Positions 20,249 through 29,695 of a stretch of 64,000 nucleotides of DNA are shown here, piece after piece. The stretch is taken from the NCBI RefSeq assembly GCF_016584105.1, contig NZ_NRSM01000016.1, positions 21,443-85,442 on the forward strand, given 5' to 3'. Made by a program: the position numbers and the translations under genes. Position 1 is the stretch's first letter. Every line of letters begins with the position of its first letter. Source of the DNA: Ectothiorhodospira shaposhnikovii (GTDB lineage: Bacteria > Pseudomonadota > Gammaproteobacteria > Ectothiorhodospirales > Ectothiorhodospiraceae). Under the pieces are notes generated by a model, which searched no databases, was not told the DNA's origin, and saw only the letters and a program-made list of their open reading frames with translations.

Positions 20249-21138
20249 AACTTTCCCTGGGACCCATTCAGTATTACTGGCCCCGCGAGCGGGTCATGGA
20301 ATTCTACGCCGCCGTCGAACAGTGGCCGGTGGACATCGTCTATCTGGGCGAGACGGTCTGCTCCAAGCGTCGCGAGCTGCGTGCCGCCGACTGGCTGGAG
20401 GTGGCCGATCGTCTGGCCGCCGCCGGCAAGACCGTGGTCATGTCCACCCTGGCCCTGATGGAAGCGGAATCCGAGCGCCTGGCCCTGGAACGCCTGGTGC
20501 AAAACGGTCGCTTCATGATCGAGGCCAACGATGCCACGTCCCTGGGCCTGTCCCTGGGCAAGCCCTTTGTCGCGGGCCCCAACATCAACACCTACAACGC
20601 CGGTACCCTGCGCGAACTGCGGGACATCGGCGCGGTGCGTTGGGTGATGCCGGTGGAGCTGTCCCGGCATATCCTGGAAGGCATGCACAAGGCTCGGCCC
20701 GACGGACTGGAAACCGAGGTGCTGGTGTTCGGTCGTCTGCCCCTGGCCTTCTCCGCCCGCTGCTTCACCGCCCGTGCCCGCAACCTGCCCAAGGACAGCT
20801 GTGAGTTGGCTTGCCTGGACTATCCGGCGGGCCTGCCCCTGGCCACCCAGGACGGCAGCGGCTTCCTCACCATCAACGGCATCCAGCTCCAGTCCGCCGA
20901 CCCCAACAACCTCATCGAGGCCATGCCCGAACTGCAGGCCATGGGGATCGATGTGGTGCGCATTTCTCCGGAACCGGAAGGCACCGAGGCAGTGGTCAGG
21001 GCCTTCCGCGGCTGCATCGACGGCAACCTGACCCCGCGTCAGGCCCTGGATGCCATGAAGCCCCTGTTCCCCCGCTTCTGCGACGGCTACTGGGAGGGTG
21101 ACGCCGGCATGAACTGGCGGGAGAGCGTATCGGCATGA
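20245..21138 (+). CDS. ubiV: UbiV, O2-independent ubiquinone hydroxylation U32 protein
   Basis: This 297-residue partner of UbiU has cysteines C39, C173, C186 and C190, whose arrangement matches the cluster ligands of characterised UbiV. The start is [21 protein letters not shown] and the core [17 protein letters not shown] is typical. It overlaps ubiU by 4 bases and the next gene by 4 bases. UbiT, the third member of the anaerobic system, is not seen in this window. Confidence 0.92.
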   Translation: MKLSLGPIQYYWPRERVMEFYAAVEQWPVDIVYLGETVCSKRRELRAADWLEVADRLAAAGKTVVMSTLALMEAESERLALERLVQNGRFMIEANDATSLGLSLGKPFVAGPNINTYNAGTLRELRDIGAVRWVMPVELSRHILEGMHKARPDGLETEVLVFGRLPLAFSARCFTARARNLPKDSCELACLDYPAGLPLATQDGSGFLTINGIQLQSADPNNLIEAMPELQAMGIDVVRISPEPEGTEAVVRAFRGCIDGNLTPRQALDAMKPLFPRFCDGYWEGDAGMNWRESVSA

Positions 21139-22703
21139 CGGTCCGGCCCTGCCGGGTCTGGACCGACGGCATCGCGCCGGGGGCCGAGCAGGTGGCCCGG
21201 GACCTTCGCCATCTGGCGGGTTCCGTGGCCGCCGACGAGGCCAGGCTGCGATTCCATCGCTATGAGCCCACCGCCAGCCTGGGCCGTCACGAAGCCGTCT
21301 GTCACGGGGTGCGCGGCACCTACTGCCAAGAGGCGGGCATTCCCGTGGTGCGTCGGCTCACCGGCGGTGGGGCCCTCTATCTGGCGCCGGGGCAGTGCTG
21401 CCTGAGTCTGACCCTGCCCCGTCACTGGCTGGGGGGGGGCGATACCCTCACGGCGCTGATGGCCCGGCTCAACCGCGCCCTGGTGCGGGCCCTGGCCGGC
21501 CTGGGCATTTCCGCCCATACCGCCTTTCCCAACGACCTGGAAGTGTCCGGGCGCAAGCTGGGGGCGGGCTTTCTGGCCATCGAGGCCGAGGCCGTGCTCT
21601 ACCAGGCGGTGATCCTGGAAACGCTGGATACGGAAGTTTTGCTCAAGGTGCTTCGGGCGCCACGGGAAAAACTCAGCGCCCAGGGCATCCTCAGTGCCCG
21701 CAATCGTTTCATCACTCTGGATGAGATGCCGATCAGGGATCTGGACATGGTGGCTCTGAAGGAGGCCGTTACCCACTCTCTGCTTCGGGAGTTGGCGCTG
21801 GAGGGCATGATGACCGCGCCGGATCCGGTGCACGACAGGGCACGGCCACCACCGGACATGCCCGTGGACCCTGCCCTGGACGAAGACTGGTCGGCAAGCG
21901 CGGACTGTAGCTGGCAGGCGTTCCTGCCCACCCCCGGCGGCATCCTGCAGTTGCGTCTGTTGCCGGACGATACCGGCCGGGTGATCCGGGCGGCCCATTT
22001 CTCCGGCGCGGTGCATGTGGCGCCACCGGATCTGTTCCTGTCCCTGGCCGAAACCCTGGCCGGTGCCCCCATGGATGCGGCCGAAGTGCGCATGATCCGC
22101 CGTCTGCGGGCGGAGGACGTTCAGCTTCCGGGATTCGGTCCCGACGAATTGTGTCGGTTGCTGCGCCTGGCCCTGGGGCGCCGGGCGGAGCAGGGGCTGG
22201 GCCTGGATGTCCGGCAGGCTAACCGGCTCATGGTCCACCGGCCCGACGGTGTGGAAGGGGTCAAGGATATCCTGAACCGGGCCTCGGTCATGCTGGTGCC
22301 CTACTGCGCCAAGCCCGCCTGGTGCGACTGGCGCCACGAGGATGCCTGCCCTGAATGCGGTGGTTGTGACGTGGGGGAGGCCTATCGCCTGGCACGGGAG
22401 CGGGGGATGAAGGTGGTGACCATCACCCGTTACGAGCACCTGTGCCGGGTGTTGGAGCAGATGCAGGCAGACGGCGAGCCTGCTTATGTGGGCATGTGCT
22501 GTCGGGATTTTTATCAGAAGCGCATCCATGCCTTCCGTGCCGCCGGCATTCCGGCGGTGCTCATGGACATCACCGGCGCGAACTGTTACGACCTGAATCA
22601 GGAGGAGGCCGCCTACGCCGGCGAGTTCACCGCCGAGGCCGAGCTGGACATGGGGCTGGTGGAGAAGGTGATGGTGTGGGTGCCGAGGAAGCCGACGGAC
22701 TGA
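21135..22703 (+). CDS. LplA-like ligase domain fused to DUF116
   Basis: This 522-residue protein is a fusion. Residues about 1-240 are a biotin/lipoate-ligase-type domain with [11 protein letters not shown] (nucleotide/substrate loop) and [14 protein letters not shown], which keeps the lysine of the active-site GKK-like motif. Residues about 360-520 match DUF116, a cysteine-rich domain with [17 protein letters not shown] and TGANCYDL. The middle is a C-terminal LplA-type appendage. The 4-base overlap with ubiV shows cotranscription. The substrate is unknown; a lipoate- or octanoate-transfer role with a metal or cluster cofactor on DUF116 is inference. Confidence 0.75.
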   Translation: MTVRPCRVWTDGIAPGAEQVARDLRHLAGSVAADEARLRFHRYEPTASLGRHEAVCHGVRGTYCQEAGIPVVRRLTGGGALYLAPGQCCLSLTLPRHWLGGGDTLTALMARLNRALVRALAGLGISAHTAFPNDLEVSGRKLGAGFLAIEAEAVLYQAVILETLDTEVLLKVLRAPREKLSAQGILSARNRFITLDEMPIRDLDMVALKEAVTHSLLRELALEGMMTAPDPVHDRARPPPDMPVDPALDEDWSASADCSWQAFLPTPGGILQLRLLPDDTGRVIRAAHFSGAVHVAPPDLFLSLAETLAGAPMDAAEVRMIRRLRAEDVQLPGFGPDELCRLLRLALGRRAEQGLGLDVRQANRLMVHRPDGVEGVKDILNRASVMLVPYCAKPAWCDWRHEDACPECGGCDVGEAYRLARERGMKVVTITRYEHLCRVLEQMQADGEPAYVGMCCRDFYQKRIHAFRAAGIPAVLMDITGANCYDLNQEEAAYAGEFTAEAELDMGLVEKVMVWVPRKPTD

Positions 22704-22732
22704 TGCCGTTGTTTTCCCCGCGCCCCTCCACC

Positions 22733-23911
22733 TCAATCCCCCCCGTCCGGCCCGTCCGCCGGCAGGAACAGGCCCACCAGATCATTCAGGAACTGTCGCC
22801 CCGTCGCAGTCGCCACCAGTCGCGCCGGATCATCTTCCAGCAGTCCCCGGGCCATCGCCTCCGACCTTGCCGGTTCCAGGGCCTTCAGTCCCAGCCCCGT
22901 ATGGCGGGTGAACAGGGTTGACGGCACGCCCTCCACCAACCGCAGGGCGTTGAGCATGAACTCGAATGCCGTTTCTTCCGGGCCAAGCACCCGTTCGCCG
23001 TTCAGTGCCCGGCCGGAGCGGACGCCCTCCATGAAGGCCCTGGGTTGACGATGACGCCAGCGGCGCAGGATGCGTCCCTCCGCCGGTAACGTGAGCTTGC
23101 CATGAGCTCCGGCGCCGATGCCCAGATAATCCCCGAACTGCCAGTAGTTGAGATTGTGTCGGCACTGTCGCCCGTTCCCGGCATAGGCTGAGACCTCGTA
23201 GTGCGCAAACCCCCGGGATGCCAGTCGCGCCTGCCCCTCGGTCATCATCGCCCACTGGGTGTCCTCGTCGGGCAGGGCGGGAGGGGCGGCGGCAAAGGCC
23301 GTGTTGGGCTCCAGGGTCAGTTCATACCAGCTCAGGTGCTCAGGCCCCAGATCCATGGCCGTGTCCAGGTCAGCCATGGCCTGGGCCACCGTCTGTCCGG
23401 GCAGGCCGAACATCAGGTCCAGGTTCAGGTTCTCGAATCCCGCCGCACGGGCCGTGGCCACCGCCTCCCGGGCCTCCCGTCCCGTATGGATGCGGCCCAG
23501 TGCCCCGAGCAGGGTATCGTCAAAGCTCTGGATCCCCATGGACAGGCGGTTCACCCCCGCCGCCCGGTAGCCCTCGAAACGGGCCTGTTCCACGGTGCCG
23601 GGGTTGGCTTCCAGGGTGATTTCCGCATAGGGGCGGCAGATAAGGCGGGCGCGGATCGCCGACAGCAGATGTTCGATGGCCTCGGGGCTCAGCAGGCTGG
23701 GGGTGCCGCCGCCGATGAAGACACTGTCGATGCATCGCCCCCAGACCATGGGCAGCTCCGTCTCCAGGTCCGCGATCAGGGCCTCCACATAGGCCTGTTC
23801 GGGAATCTCGTCGGCGGCATGGGAATTGAAGTCGCAGTAGGGGCACTTGCGCACACACCAGGGGATGTGCACATACAGGGTCAGAGGCGGTGGCGGTTGG
23901 GAAGAGGGCAT
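22733..23911 (-). CDS. hemW: HemW-family radical-SAM protein
   Basis: This 392-residue protein has the HemW N-terminus (YVHIPWCVRKCPYCDFNSH; cluster cysteines C19, C23, C26), the GGGTPSLLSPE motif and the C-terminal winged-helix-like region. HemW proteins bind and transfer haem; they were once annotated as coproporphyrinogen dehydrogenase, but the CNLC-type insertion of HemN is missing here. In many gammaproteobacteria hemW follows rdgB; here a mobile element and an RTX-like gene lie between them. It is convergent with the LplA-DUF116 gene. Confidence 0.92.
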   Translation of the reverse strand: MPSSQPPPPLTLYVHIPWCVRKCPYCDFNSHAADEIPEQAYVEALIADLETELPMVWGRCIDSVFIGGGTPSLLSPEAIEHLLSAIRARLICRPYAEITLEANPGTVEQARFEGYRAAGVNRLSMGIQSFDDTLLGALGRIHTGREAREAVATARAAGFENLNLDLMFGLPGQTVAQAMADLDTAMDLGPEHLSWYELTLEPNTAFAAAPPALPDEDTQWAMMTEGQARLASRGFAHYEVSAYAGNGRQCRHNLNYWQFGDYLGIGAGAHGKLTLPAEGRILRRWRHRQPRAFMEGVRSGRALNGERVLGPEETAFEFMLNALRLVEGVPSTLFTRHTGLGLKALEPARSEAMARGLLEDDPARLVATATGRQFLNDLVGLFLPADGPDGGD

Positions 23912-23980
23912 GGGATTTCAGTTTGCGGTGGCAAAGGTCCGGTCTTCAGTGTGCCGCAGCCGGTTATCTTTTTTGAGCCT

Positions 23981-24000
23981 CCCCACAGCTAAAGCCGGGG
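23981..24000 (-). repeat. Right-end hairpin of tnpB element; likely omega-RNA 3' end
   Basis: CCCCACAGCTAAAGCCGGGG, on the + strand, folds into a bulged hairpin 15 bases past the tnpB stop. It closely resembles the 20-base hairpin at 25217-25236 on the other side of tnpB and has the same orientation, as expected for subterminal palindromes of IS200/IS605 elements. In such elements the guide RNA covers the 3' end of tnpB and this hairpin; sequence just beyond it, near 23977 and leftwards, would be the guide. Confidence 0.6.
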
Positions 24001-24014
24001 GATTCCCGTTCTTG

Positions 24015-25166
24015 CTACGTCACCGCTTTCGCGGTGATTTCGCGTACCGGGTTCAGGGCTGGCTCATGCAGCCCGCCCGCCAAATCCTCAAGATTCAGCG
24101 AGCAGCACAGCCCATGCCAGTCGCGGACATTCATGGCCGCGTTGGCATCGGCGTGCGCCTTGTGTCCACAACGGGTGCAGACGTAGGCATGTTTTTTACG
24201 ATCATTGATCGCACCACAGCGGTGGCAGGTCTTGCTGGTGTAGTGGGGACGGATCTTGTCGATGGCCACACCGGCCTGAACCGCCTTGTAGGCCACGAAG
24301 GTTTCCAACTGGAAGAACGGCCAATAGTCCCGGTTCTGACCGGCGTCCGATCTGGTTTTCTTGCGCTGTTTCGTTGAGCGGCGGATACCGCTCAAATCTT
24401 CCAGCCGGATGCCCGCCCCCAGGCGCGATGCCATGGCCACCAGATCCTTGCTGATGCAATGGTTGATGTGGGTGACAATGCGCCGTTCCTTCGATTCCAG
24501 CTTTTTGACGGCCCGGTGTTTACCTGCCTTTTGCAGCTTCCGGCGACGATGGGCGTAGATTCTTCGCACATGACGAATCTGCTTGGCTTTCCAGAAGATG
24601 ACGGGGCCATCGGGTGTTGCGGCCACAGCCGGAACATTCTGCCCTCGATCCACTCCGATCCAGTGTTCTGTCTCTTTGGCGTCGGGAACCTCCATCGACA
24701 CCGAAAGGCAGGCATACCAGATACCTTTTTTGGACTGAACCAGCTTGAGACTGCCCGCTTTGGCCTTTCCTTCCAGCAGCGCCTCCAGCCAATCCCGATG
24801 AGAAGCCCCATGAACTTCTATCGGGACTCGCTTCTTGATGCCCCGCACCAATCCAAAACCAAGGCTGAAGGTGTCACCGACACGATGCAATCTCCAGTTC
24901 TGGTTGTTGGTTTCAAGGGGAAGGCGCTTAAAGCATTTCACCTGGGTGCGGGCGTTGGCGTTGCGAATGGTCTGATTGATCCATGCCGAGCCGATTTCGA
25001 TATCCGCAAATGCCTTGCTGGTGAGTTGGCGACGCTCGGATTTGGGCAGGGCAAGGATCGAGTTGGCAACTTCTGTGTTGATCTTTTCAAGACGAGCAAA
25101 CATGTCCGCCTTCGACTGATTTAACCGAAGAAAGGGAAGTTTGATTGTCTTGGTGAATATCGCCAC
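24015..25166 (-). mobile_element. tnpB: TnpB RNA-guided nuclease of a solo IS200/IS605-type element
   Basis: This 383-residue protein is an intact TnpB. The RuvC-like catalytic residues are visible at D173 (IGVDRGQN), E256 (IRLEDLSGI) and D340 (HADANAAMNVRDW), with a zinc ribbon at C314/C317 and C330/C333. TnpB proteins cut DNA matching the omega-RNA guide and help the element persist. No tnpA transposase lies in the window next to it, so the element would need TnpA in trans. Hairpins flank it at 23981 and 25217. It splits the usual rph-rdgB-hemW neighbourhood. Confidence 0.9.
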
Positions 25167-25216
25167 AATTCAAAACGTATACCGTCTTGCGCTATCGCGC
25201 AAGACGCGGCTTATAT

Positions 25217-25236
25217 CCCCACGGATAAATCCGGGG
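25217..25236 (-). repeat. Left-end hairpin of tnpB element
   Basis: CCCCACGGATAAATCCGGGG, on the + strand, lies 50 bases upstream of the tnpB start and differs from the right-end hairpin at only a few central positions. A second small palindrome (GTCTTGCGC paired with GCGCAAGAC, about 25185-25206) lies between it and tnpB. Together these mark the left boundary of the element near 25240-25262. Confidence 0.55.
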
Positions 25237-25328
25237 GCTTTGCGCCGCAGTTCGGTAATCCTCCCTAAAGTCTCATCCCGGCCCGCCGATAACCCCATCA
25301 GGCTCATAGTATCCGGCAGGTGGTCCCC

Positions 25329-26228
25329 ATGATCCCACCCCTCTCCAGTCCCGTCCTTCCACCCACCGCCAGACCCGCCAATCCGGTGCCATCAGCGCCG
25401 CCGGACGGGGAGGCCGCCGCTGTCCTGGCCGACAAGGAAACCCGACTCAATGAACATCAGGACTATCGCATCATCCGGCAGGTTCTGCTGCAGGAGAAGC
25501 CAAAAGTCGACACCGAACCCCCGTCACCCCGGTCATCTGCCGCCCCTGTCGACCCGCCGGCGCCGGAAGCGGCATCTGGCCGTGGCATGGATATCCAGCG
25601 GCAGCAATGGGGTGTCTCCCGTCTGGAGGTGACGATCCGTGGCGCCGAGATCGGGGAGGCCGCCCGTATCCGCTTCGAGTCCGTGCGCATGGAGCGTCTG
25701 CAGGTCAGTCTGGGTGGGGAGCCACAGCAGGCCGACCCCTTGGTGCTGGATCTGGGGGGCGAGGGTATTGCCACCACCGGGGTGGATCGCGGCGTGCGCT
25801 TCGACATCACCGGCGACGGTCGGGAGGAGCAGGTCAGCTTCGTCACCGGCAACAGCTGGTTCCTGGCTCTGGACCGCAACGGCAACGGTATCATTGATGA
25901 TGGTCGGGAACTGTTCGGAGATCAGCACGGTGCCGCTCACGGCTTTGAGGAGCTGGCCAGGTTTGATGACAACGGTGACGGCGTGATCAACGCCCAGGAC
26001 AGTGTGTTCGAGCGTCTGCGGCTGTTCCAGATGGGGGCGGACGGGAGCCAGCGGCTCAAGACCCTGGACGAGGCCGGTGTTGCCGCCATTCATCTGGGTT
26101 ACGCCCAGACCGCCCGGGCCCTGAATGCCTATGACGTGGTGGCCCAGCAGGGGGAGTTCGAGCGGACCGATGGCAGCAAGGGGGAGGCTTCCGACGTGCT
26201 CTTGGGCTATCGTGATCTGACCGCCTGA
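25329..26228 (+). CDS. Calcium-binding RTX/FrpC-like protein
   Basis: This 299-residue protein has a proline-rich N-terminus (about 1-85) and a C-terminal half with two calcium-loop sequences, DRNGNGIIDDGRELFGDQ and DDNGDGVINAQDSVF, separated by FEELARF. This arrangement recurs in FrpC-like and haemolysin-related proteins, where calcium binding follows export. There is no N-terminal signal peptide and there are no nonapeptide repeats, so it is not a classic RTX toxin. A GTG at 25320 is an alternative start. It lies between the tnpB element and rdgB, facing rdgB, and looks like an accessory insertion. Confidence 0.65.
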   Translation: MIPPLSSPVLPPTARPANPVPSAPPDGEAAAVLADKETRLNEHQDYRIIRQVLLQEKPKVDTEPPSPRSSAAPVDPPAPEAASGRGMDIQRQQWGVSRLEVTIRGAEIGEAARIRFESVRMERLQVSLGGEPQQADPLVLDLGGEGIATTGVDRGVRFDITGDGREEQVSFVTGNSWFLALDRNGNGIIDDGRELFGDQHGAAHGFEELARFDDNGDGVINAQDSVFERLRLFQMGADGSQRLKTLDEAGVAAIHLGYAQTARALNAYDVVAQQGEFERTDGSKGEASDVLLGYRDLTA

Positions 26229-26301
26229 GGGAAACACTGATCAAGCCATCGCCGCCGCTCCCCGTAAGGATGCAGGTCCGACAGGTTCTCCGCGGATGCC
26301 C

Positions 26302-26895
26302 CTACCGCGACCCGCCCAGACGCGTCAGCAGCGAGGTGAGCGCCTGACCCCGATGACTGCGCCGGTTCTTTTCCTCGGCGCTGATCTGTGCCGCCGTCAG
26401 TCCCAGCTCCGGCACCAGGAACACCGGGTCGTAGCCGTGTCCGCCATCTCCCGCCGGTCGCAGGGCCACGGCCCCCTCCCAGGTCCCCTCACAGATGATC
26501 GGAGAGGGATCCCGGGCATGGCGCAGAAAGGCGATGACGCAGCGAAAGCGAGCGGTGCGCCGATCCTCCGGAACTCCTTTCAGGGCTTCCAGTAGCTTGC
26601 CATTGTTCTGCTCTGCATCGGCACCGGGGCCGGCATAACGGGCCGAGTAGATCCCGGGCACCCCGTCCAGGGCATCCACTTCGATTCCCGAGTCATCGGC
26701 CATGGCCGGCAAACCGGTCTGTTCGGCGGCATTGCGGGCCTTGAGGATGGCATTTTCCACAAAGCTCAGTCCGGTTTCCTCGGCTTCCCTGACCTGGAAA
26801 TCGGACTGGGGCAGGACCTCATGGCCGCTGCCGGCCAGCAGATCCGAAAATTCCCTGACCTTGCCGGTATTGCCGGTGGCGAGCACGATTTTCAT
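26302..26895 (-). CDS. rdgB: XTP/dITP pyrophosphatase
   Basis: This 197-residue HAM1-family enzyme hydrolyses non-canonical purine nucleoside triphosphates to keep them out of DNA. The start KIVLATGNTGKVREF, the MADDSGIEVDALDG motif and the GYDPVFLVPELG segment are diagnostic. It follows rph on the same strand after 112 bases containing a strong hairpin, consistent with an rph-rdgB unit. Confidence 0.96.
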   Translation of the reverse strand: MKIVLATGNTGKVREFSDLLAGSGHEVLPQSDFQVREAEETGLSFVENAILKARNAAEQTGLPAMADDSGIEVDALDGVPGIYSARYAGPGADAEQNNGKLLEALKGVPEDRRTARFRCVIAFLRHARDPSPIICEGTWEGAVALRPAGDGGHGYDPVFLVPELGLTAAQISAEEKNRRSHRGQALTSLLTRLGGSR

Positions 26896-26955
26896 TCTTG
26901 GCTCCGAAACGCGATACGGTGGGGGTTGTCAGTGGTCCTTCGCGGCCGAGGGCCG

Positions 26956-26983
26956 CTCCCGCGGGTGCTCATACCCGCGGGAG
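26956..26983. terminator. Strong hairpin between rph and rdgB
   Basis: CTCCCGCGGGT and ACCCGCGGGAG form a perfect 11-base stem with a 6-base loop in the gap between rph and rdgB. There is no adjacent T-run, so it might stabilise or separate the two messages rather than act as a simple terminator. Confidence 0.4.
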
Positions 26984-27007
26984 GCTTGATGAGTCCTTTG
27001 GGTGGAA

Positions 27008-27724
27008 TCAGTTGCCCAGCGCGGCCTGCTGGGCCTGGATGATCTCGGCGATCCCCTTGCGGGCCAGGGCCAGCATGCTGTCCAGTTCCTCGCCCCGGAA
27101 GGCATGGCCCTCCGCCGTGCCCTGGATCTCGATGAACCCGCCGGCCTCGTTCATGACCACGTTCATGTCCGTTTCGGCATCGGAATCCTCCAGATAGTCC
27201 AGGTCCAGCACCGGCACGCCCTTGTAAATCCCCACGGAGACCGCCGCCACACTGCCGAACATGGGGTCCCGCTTGATCTGTCCCCGGGCCTTGAGGCTGG
27301 AGATGGCATCGCACAGGGCCACGTAGCCGCCGCTGATGGAGGCCGTGCGGGTACCGCCGTCGGCCTGGATGACATCGCAGTCCACGGTGATCTGGCGCTC
27401 GCCCATCCCCTCCAGATTCACCGCCGCCCGCAGGCTGCGACCGATCAGGCGCTGGATCTCCAGGGTGCGCCCACCCTGTTTGCCTCGGGCCGCCTCCCGG
27501 CCCATGCGCTCATGGGTGGCGCGAGGCAGCATGCCGTATTCGGCCGTCACCCAGCCCCGGCCCTTGCCCTTCAGGAACGGCGGCACCCGCTCATCCACGG
27601 TGGCGGTACAGATCACCCGGGTATCGCCGTATTCCACCAGCACGGACCCTTCCGCATGCCGGGTGAACCCGCGGGTGAAACGGATGGGGCGAAGCTGGTC
27701 CGGGGCACGGCCGCTGGGTCGCAT
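27008..27724 (-). CDS. rph: Ribonuclease PH
   Basis: This 238-residue phosphorolytic exonuclease trims tRNA 3' ends. The start [20 protein letters not shown], the [32 protein letters not shown] block (quoted in part: [11 protein letters not shown]) and the IEIQGTAEG motif are typical, and the length equals the family norm. It sits upstream of rdgB and is separated by about 33 bases from the 3' end of the PepSY gene. Confidence 0.97.
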   Translation of the reverse strand: MRPSGRAPDQLRPIRFTRGFTRHAEGSVLVEYGDTRVICTATVDERVPPFLKGKGRGWVTAEYGMLPRATHERMGREAARGKQGGRTLEIQRLIGRSLRAAVNLEGMGERQITVDCDVIQADGGTRTASISGGYVALCDAISSLKARGQIKRDPMFGSVAAVSVGIYKGVPVLDLDYLEDSDAETDMNVVMNEAGGFIEIQGTAEGHAFRGEELDSMLALARKGIAEIIQAQQAALGN

Positions 27725-27757
27725 GGGGAACTCCTGAAATGGGCAAATGGCCGGGAA

Positions 27758-29413
27758 TTATACCCGTCCGGCCGCTCCCGATGTAGGCGCCGACCAAACG
27801 CCGTCTTCCATGCCGTTGTGTATCCGCTGAGTGGTGATCCGGGCCAGCCAGGCAAAGCACAGTCCACCCACGGCGGCAGTCAGGTCTACGCCCAGGCTGG
27901 CCACGCTGGTATGTCCCCAAAGCCCCAGGGATGGCAGTATCCAGGCTAGCAGCGTGGTCAGTGGGATGGTCCAGGTCAAGATAGCCGCCAGCCAGAGCAG
28001 ATGGATGGCGGCCCGGGCTGCACCCTGTCTGAAGGCCCAGGCGATACTGCCAAAAAATACGGCGTAGTAGACGTACTGATGCCAGGCGGCCAGATTGTCC
28101 ACGTGCCCATGCAGCCACTTGGCAGCTGCTATGGTGAGGGAGATGCCGCAGACGCAACCCAGGCATACACCCACCGTGCCGGAGGCCATCCATCGCGTAT
28201 CACGACGCTGAGCGGGAGGGTGATCGCCCTTCGGCCCGTTTCTGCGGCGAGTTTCGATCCACAGCAGGTTGCCGCTGTAAAACAGCCAGGCCCCCGCCAG
28301 GGCCAGCAGGAAGTAGGCCCACTGCACCGGTGTGCCGCCGAAGGTGCCGAAGTGCAGAGCAAAGAAGCTGCTGACGGTAGTGTGGGCTCCGTCCTGCTTG
28401 CCCGGCAGATAGTCCGTATTCAGCACTTCGCCGGTGTAGGGGTCGAGCGTCGCGAAACCGCCCAGGGCCCGGGGGGAGATGGCGGTGGGGTCATGCCCCC
28501 ACACCCGCACCATCGCCCGGGGTGTGGTAACTCCAATGTACTGCAACATGGTGGGTTCGAGGCTGGGGGAGACTGCCAGGGCCTGTGCCACCAGTTCGGC
28601 GGGCGGCAGCAGTTCGGATGGAGTGCGGGGGCTGGGTTGTTCCGGCGTCTCCCGGCGCATCTCCCAGGCAGTGGAGAGCCGGCCGTCGTGGAAGAGCCTG
28701 TCCTGCAAATGGTAAATGCCATCGTGAAAGGCGAACACGGCGGCAGTTAGGACCATGATGAGGTGGAACGGGAGGCTGATGATGCCTACCACATTGTGGC
28801 TGTCCAGCCACATGCGCTTGAGGTTCTGGCCGATGCGCAGGGCGAAAAAGTCTTTCACCAGCGATGGCAGCAGGATGACCACCCCGGAGATCAATGCCAG
28901 GGCGTAGAGGGACACCACCACTCCCATGATCCAGCGATGCGGGTCGGTGTCCAGAGGCAGCCCCACCACACGGTGAAGGACGTCGATGAATTCGGCCAGT
29001 TGGGAGGGATGGACTTCCTCTATGTGTGCTGTGCCATCGGCATGGAAAGTAGCAGCGTAGTGACGGGCCGAGAGTTCGTCGTGGTCACCGGCGTCGGTGG
29101 GCCGTTCCCTCCAGGTCATCCGCTCCGGCCGGAGATCATCCTGTTCAAGATGAAGCTGGAAATTCCGGGCCGCCTTGGGGTGGTCCTCCAGGGTGCGGGC
29201 GATGAGGGTGGCGGCCTCGGACAGGGGGACGGCGACCATGTGCGCTGCGGGAGGTGAAGCCCAGCGGGCAAGTGGTTCTTTGAAGATGGTCAGTGCCCCG
29301 GCATAGAAGGTGATGAACAGGGCCATTCCTGTCAGGATGCCGGTCCAGGTATGCACCGTCTTATAGAGGCGGATGACATCGGAGCGTATCACTGTGTGTC
29401 CTTGATGAATCAT
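27758..29413 (-). CDS. PepSY-associated TM protein (PiuB-like), iron uptake linked
   Basis: This 551-residue inner-membrane protein has PepSY-TM features: an N-terminal segment (TVHTWTGILTGMALFITFYAGALTIF), a periplasmic PepSY region, further membrane helices around the SLYALALISGVVILLPSL, PFHLIMVLTAAVFAF and WAYFLLALAGAWLFYSGN stretches, and four more C-terminal helices. Such proteins are encoded with siderophore receptors and may reduce ferric chelates. The ATG at 29413 overlaps the previous stop by 4 bases; upstream in-frame codons are not family-like. It is the last gene of a three-gene operon with DUF3649 and DUF3325 genes. Confidence 0.85.
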   Translation of the reverse strand: MIHQGHTVIRSDVIRLYKTVHTWTGILTGMALFITFYAGALTIFKEPLARWASPPAAHMVAVPLSEAATLIARTLEDHPKAARNFQLHLEQDDLRPERMTWRERPTDAGDHDELSARHYAATFHADGTAHIEEVHPSQLAEFIDVLHRVVGLPLDTDPHRWIMGVVVSLYALALISGVVILLPSLVKDFFALRIGQNLKRMWLDSHNVVGIISLPFHLIMVLTAAVFAFHDGIYHLQDRLFHDGRLSTAWEMRRETPEQPSPRTPSELLPPAELVAQALAVSPSLEPTMLQYIGVTTPRAMVRVWGHDPTAISPRALGGFATLDPYTGEVLNTDYLPGKQDGAHTTVSSFFALHFGTFGGTPVQWAYFLLALAGAWLFYSGNLLWIETRRRNGPKGDHPPAQRRDTRWMASGTVGVCLGCVCGISLTIAAAKWLHGHVDNLAAWHQYVYYAVFFGSIAWAFRQGAARAAIHLLWLAAILTWTIPLTTLLAWILPSLGLWGHTSVASLGVDLTAAVGGLCFAWLARITTQRIHNGMEDGVWSAPTSGAAGRV

Positions 29414-29694
29414 GGATGCCCGGCTACGGCGAGACCGCCGAAGACCAGCAGATTGGCCACGCCCAGCCACAGCCAGGCCCTTGCGCCGCTCTGGAAGAGA
29501 AAGCAGAGGCTCAGGGTGCCCAGCCACACCGGCGGTACCATCCACATGGCGAGTTGGGCCTGGATGCTCAGTGCCAGACCGGGGGTGAAGTGGATCATCA
29601 GGCCGCTGCAGCCCAGAGCCAGCCCCAAGCCCAGCAGGGTGCCGGCCAGTATTTTGGTGAGCCAGTCCCGTTGCAGGTGGGAGGTTGTCTTCAT
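29410..29694 (-). CDS. DUF3649-like membrane protein
   Basis: This 94-residue protein has three predicted membrane helices (ILAGTLLGLGLALGCSGLMI; AQLAMWMVPPVWLGTLSLCFLF in outline; WLWLGVANLLVFGGLAVA) and resembles the small DUF3649 proteins encoded between DUF3325 and PepSY genes in iron-uptake operons. The start at 29694 (MKTTSHLQRDWLTK) is preferred over 29727. The 4-base ATGA overlap with the PepSY gene shows coupling. Its function is unknown. Confidence 0.7.
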   Translation of the reverse strand: MKTTSHLQRDWLTKILAGTLLGLGLALGCSGLMIHFTPGLALSIQAQLAMWMVPPVWLGTLSLCFLFQSGARAWLWLGVANLLVFGGLAVAGHP

Positions 29695-29695
29695 G

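Noticed and set aside
21087..22736. 549-codon minus-strand frame opposite the LplA-DUF116 gene
   Set aside because: Same shadow effect; the + frame has overlaps and motifs that fit the operon.
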